From: an uncultured Anaerolineaceae bacterium
Lineage (GTDB): Bacteria; Chloroflexota; Anaerolineae; Anaerolineales; Anaerolineaceae
Direction of reading: 5' to 3'
Length of the DNA: 6,597 nucleotides
NCBI GenBank assembly: GCA_937890875.1
Contig: CALAEB010000120.1
Span: 1 to 6,597 of the forward strand
Below are positions 6,308-6,597 of this stretch, piece after piece; position 1 is the stretch's first letter, and the number at the start of each line of letters is the position of its first letter. The position numbers and the translations under genes are program-made. A model generated the notes under the pieces. It saw nothing but the letters and a program-made list of their open reading frames with translations. It searched no databases and was not told where the DNA came from.

Positions 6308-6597
6308 ATGACAGAAAAAACTGAGAAAAATGTAATTCATACGGAACACTTGAAAAAATATTACATCATGGGTGATATTGAAGTGCGTGCGCTTCACGAC
6401 ATCAGCCTGGATATCAACTATGGTGAGTTTACTGCGATTATGGGGCCCTCGGGCTCGGGAAAATCAACGCTGATGAATATTTTGGGCTGTTTGGACCGGC
6501 CGAGCGACGGAATTTATATTTTGGACGAGACGGATGTCTCCAAAATGGATGACTCGAGACTGGCGGAGGTGCGGAATCAGAAAATCGGTTTTGTCTT
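6308..6597 (+). CDS. ABC transporter ATP-binding protein, MacB/LolD-type (3' end cut by the window)
   Basis: The first 96 residues of the ATPase subunit are visible. ATP hydrolysis here would drive the exporter served by the two adaptors. An ATG at 6308 is preceded by AGGAG (6295-6299) at 8-base spacing; ATGs at 6300 and 6303 run straight into a stop. The Walker A motif GPSGSGKST is at 46-54, followed by MNILGCLDRPSDG, typical of the MacB/LolD/YknY (antimicrobial-peptide and lipoprotein) exporter class. The text stops at IGFVF, immediately before the expected Q-loop glutamine, so Walker B and the signature motif lie outside. Whether the protein is a free ATPase (YknY/LolD style) or fused to a permease (MacB style) cannot be seen. 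The 15-base gap to the preceding gene supports co-transcription. Confidence 0.93.
   Translation, partial: MTEKTEKNVIHTEHLKKYYIMGDIEVRALHDISLDINYGEFTAIMGPSGSGKSTLMNILGCLDRPSDGIYILDETDVSKMDDSRLAEVRNQKIGFV

Overview
The window reads like a bacterial chromosome of moderate G+C. It carries the 3' end of a housekeeping GTPase gene (era), a convergent membrane-protein gene, a small flavoprotein gene, and the start of an ABC-exporter operon. The lineage is inferred from protein style only. The Era sequence (SPRPQTT followed by LGILT, then APTDEDR) and the long-coiled-coil adaptors with a Gly-rich tail recall Chloroflexota of the Anaerolineae type. A clostridial Firmicute is the main alternative. The lipoprotein-type adaptor, the membrane-anchored adaptor and the AGGAG-type ribosome binding sites fit either.

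Region by region: (1) 2-892, plus strand, Era lacking only its first few residues. (2) 927-1820, minus strand, a YitT-family (DUF161 + DUF2179) membrane protein convergent with era. (3) 1821-2199, a gene-free stretch between two divergently transcribed genes, holding the upstream regions of both. (4) 2200-2700, plus strand, a flavin-reductase-like FMN protein. (5) 2701-3074, non-coding: a short G+C-rich block, a perfect 20-bp inverted repeat, a smaller inverted repeat, a TATAAT box inside a dyad, and an 18-bp near-palindrome in the presumed leader of the next operon. (6) 3075-6597, plus strand: a lipoprotein adaptor, a second homologous adaptor with an N-terminal membrane anchor and a Gly/Pro-rich tail, and the start of an ABC ATPase of the MacB/LolD class, cut by the window end just before its Q-loop.

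The last three genes lie on one strand with short gaps and most simply form one operon for a MacAB/YknXYZ-type tripartite exporter. The ATPase energises a permease, presumably encoded beyond the window, and the two adaptors assemble outside the cytoplasmic membrane. The unusual points are the paired paralogous adaptors with different membrane anchors, the glycine tail encoded by a 36-bp tandem repeat, and the two dyads at the operon's presumed promoter and leader, which suggest a dedicated repressor. No substrate can be read from the sequence. I saw no CRISPR array, tRNA, rRNA, transposase or phage gene. The families are all known, so I do not claim a new defence or mobile system here.
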